Shown one piece after another: positions 62,581 to 64,000 of a DNA stretch of 64,000 nucleotides. Source of the stretch: Solibaculum mannosilyticum (GTDB taxonomy: Bacteria; Bacillota; Clostridia; Oscillospirales; Acutalibacteraceae); assembly GCF_015140235.1 (NCBI RefSeq), contig NZ_AP023321.1, positions 248,001-312,000 on the forward strand, read 5' to 3'. Position 1 is the stretch's first letter. Each line of letters opens with the position of its first letter. The position numbers and the translations under genes are program-made. The notes below the pieces were generated by a model, which ran no database searches, was not told the origin of the DNA, and saw nothing but the letters and a program-made list of their open reading frames with translations.

Positions 62581-63309
62581 TCATGTCCTTTCTTTTGAAT
62601 TTATGTCAATGTTAGATTGACCGATACGGATGATTTGCCCGTGTTCCAGCTCGTAAATTCGCTGGGACAGGCTGTATGCGAACTTCATATCATGGGTAAT
62701 CAGCAGGTAGCTGCATCGGTACTCCCGATGGTATGCCTCCAGCACCTCCCGGATCGCCTTTTGAGAAATCAAGTCCAGGCCGCTGGTCAGTTCGTCCAAA
62801 ATAAGATAATCCGGCCGGACAGCTAAAGCCCGTAACAGAGCTACCCGGCGCTGTTCACCCCCGGACAGGTTTCTTGCCGGAGTATCCAGCAGCTTGCGGC
62901 TGGTGGCCGTCAGGTCCATCAGCTCCAAAATCCGTGCTTTCCTCTCTTGGGAGGCCAGTTTGGTCAGATTGCGCAGAGCCTCCTCCAGATTTCGGGCCAC
63001 AGAGAACTGCCGGTTTAGGCTGCCGGTTGCATCCTGAAAAACAGCCTGTATCTTGGTCCTGTGTCTACGCCACTGGTTGTAGGTCCATTTGCCGGTGTCC
63101 TCACCATCTATCAGAATTTTGCCCTGGGTCGGGCGCTCCAGCCCAATCAGAAGGCGGGCTATCGTGCTTTTTCCACTGCCGCTTTCACCCATCAGGCTGA
63201 TATTTTCGCCCTTGGTCCAGACAAAGGAAATGTCACGCAGGGCACGGAACGGCTTGCCGGAGGCATCCGGAAAATCCTTGCTTACATGGGTAACGGCGAT
63301 TTGTTCCAT
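62581..63309 (-). CDS. ABC transporter ATPase (NikE/OppF type)
   Basis: 242 residues. Walker A GESGSGKST (about 44), signature LSGGEQRR and Walker B LILDELTSGLD. ATG 63309 has GGAGG upstream; an in-frame start at 63363 lies within the neighbouring gene and lacks a site. Overlaps the previous ATPase gene by 28 bp. Confidence 0.88.
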   Translation of the reverse strand: MEQIAVTHVSKDFPDASGKPFRALRDISFVWTKGENISLMGESGSGKSTIARLLIGLERPTQGKILIDGEDTGKWTYNQWRRHRTKIQAVFQDATGSLNRQFSVARNLEEALRNLTKLASQERKARILELMDLTATSRKLLDTPARNLSGGEQRRVALLRALAVRPDYLILDELTSGLDLISQKAIREVLEAYHREYRCSYLLITHDMKFAYSLSQRIYELEHGQIIRIGQSNIDINSKERT

Positions 63310-64000
63310 GTCCAGCCACCTCCTTCCTCTGTGCTGGCAAGCCGTACAAATTCTTTGGTCCATTCCTCCTGCGGCGAGGCAACCAAGTTGCTGGTTGTAC
63401 CCCGCTCCGCAATCGTACCGTTCTGCATGACAAGCAGCTCGTCGCAGAGTGTTCGGATCGCAGTGTCATCGTGGGAGACAAACAGAATTGCCGACTGCTG
63501 TTTCATCCGCGCCAGCTCCTGAGTGAGATACGATTTATTATCTTCATCCAGCGCGGAGGTAGGCTCATCCGCGAATATGTACCGCGGAGACAAGCCGAGT
63601 AAAATTGCCATCGTCACGCGCTGGAGCATCCCGCCGGAGAGCTGCCCCGGATAAGCCCGGTAAACACGCTCGCTGTCGGTGAGATGGACCTTTTTCAGCG
63701 CCTCCATGCTCAATTTTTGTGCGGCCCTTTTTTCGATATGCAGCCGCTTGCGGAAGGTCTCGGCCATCTGCGCGCCAACCGACACATGGAGATTGAACGC
63801 TGTCATGGGATTTTGCGGGATAAACCCTAATGTTGTGCCGCAGAGCTCCCGCCGCACTTTCTCCGTCTGTTGAAGCAGGTCCTTCCCGTCCAGAAGAAAC
63901 TGCCCTCCGCAGATCGCAACATCTGAGTCCGAGACCCCCAGCAAGGCTTTCAGAAGGGTTGTCTTCCCGCTGCCGCTGGCTCCGGTCAGACCCGTACAGC
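63282..64000 (-). CDS. ABC transporter ATPase (NikD/OppD type), N-terminus beyond the window
   Basis: The visible part starts just before Walker A (GASGSGKTT), with Q-loop FIPQNPMTAFN, signature LSGGMLQRV, Walker B YIFADEPTSALD and the SHDD switch region. The start and the permease genes expected upstream lie to the right of base 64000. Confidence 0.88.
   Translation of the reverse strand, partial: CTGLTGASGSGKTTLLKALLGVSDSDVAICGGQFLLDGKDLLQQTEKVRRELCGTTLGFIPQNPMTAFNLHVSVGAQMAETFRKRLHIEKRAAQKLSMEALKKVHLTDSERVYRAYPGQLSGGMLQRVTMAILLGLSPRYIFADEPTSALDEDNKSYLTQELARMKQQSAILFVSHDDTAIRTLCDELLVMQNGTIAERGTTSNLVASPQEEWTKEFVRLASTEEGGGWTWNKSPLPM

Noticed and set aside
10107-64000. Insertion sequences, transposases, relaxase or integrase genes
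   Set aside because: None could be recognised in any frame; they probably lie to the right of the window.

Overview
The window reads as a Gram-positive, Clostridia-type chromosome (probably an Oscillospirales gut anaerobe) carrying a large integrative and conjugative element (ICE). The organism call is an inference. It rests on the conserved phoH-ybeY-dgkA-era-yqzL-recO-mutS2 block, strong AGGAGG ribosome sites, frequent TTG starts and a moderately high GC content. No 16S or other marker gene is present.

Region 1 (1-10106) is housekeeping chromosome. It has a cut-off phosphofructokinase, a nitroreductase, then leftward mutS2, recO, a small yqzL-like gene, era, dgkA, ybeY and phoH. Rightward genes are a CPBP membrane protease and the tRNA deaminase tadA. 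It ends in a tadA terminator and a roughly 100-bp repeat present 3.7 times. Each repeat copy is a leftward terminator, as expected downstream of a leftward tRNA gene.

Region 2 (10107 to the right edge) begins with a 44-bp 3' fragment of a tRNA-Arg(CCU) gene, taken as the left attachment site. Nearly every gene from 10.4 to 58.7 kb points right. Block A (10.4-26.2 kb) is a type IV secretion/conjugation module: VirB2-like, VirB6-like, a C39 peptidase, a VirB3-VirB4 fusion, a VirD4-like coupling protein and an S1-domain protein. Block B (26.3-28.25 kb) is a self-contained RloA-RloB (AbiL-like) defence pair with its own promoter. Block C (28.25-38 kb) is a complete Tad-type (type IVc) pilus cluster: pilin-like proteins, a secreted protein, prepilin peptidase, CpaB, TadZ, the CpaF/TadA ATPase, TadB and TadC. 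Block D (38-58.7 kb) is about 30 mostly unknown small genes with two sigma-like factors, SSB, a DUF932 protein, an orphan DNA methylase, a DinJ-Doc toxin-antitoxin pair and duplicated DUF4313-like genes. Block E (58.9-64 kb) points left. It holds Tn916-type regulators (sigma and helix-turn-helix), a leader peptide, a lone winged-helix protein, a DtxR-family regulator and a nickel/peptide ABC importer that runs off the edge. No relaxase, integrase or second tRNA end is visible, so the element continues to the right.

The main unexpected observations concern regulation. The conjugation operon and the pilus operon have matching 69-bp promoter modules: paired ATTGGC boxes 22 bp apart and an identical -35 with adjoining spacer. 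Intrinsic-terminator-like hairpins sit just upstream of ribosome sites throughout the rightward array, which would suit element-wide antitermination. Other candidates are an 11-bp repeat repeated three times at exactly 32 bp, a small RNA before ssb, and a cluster of damaged or non-standard translation starts at 19.2-22.7 kb, including an AUA start for the coupling protein.
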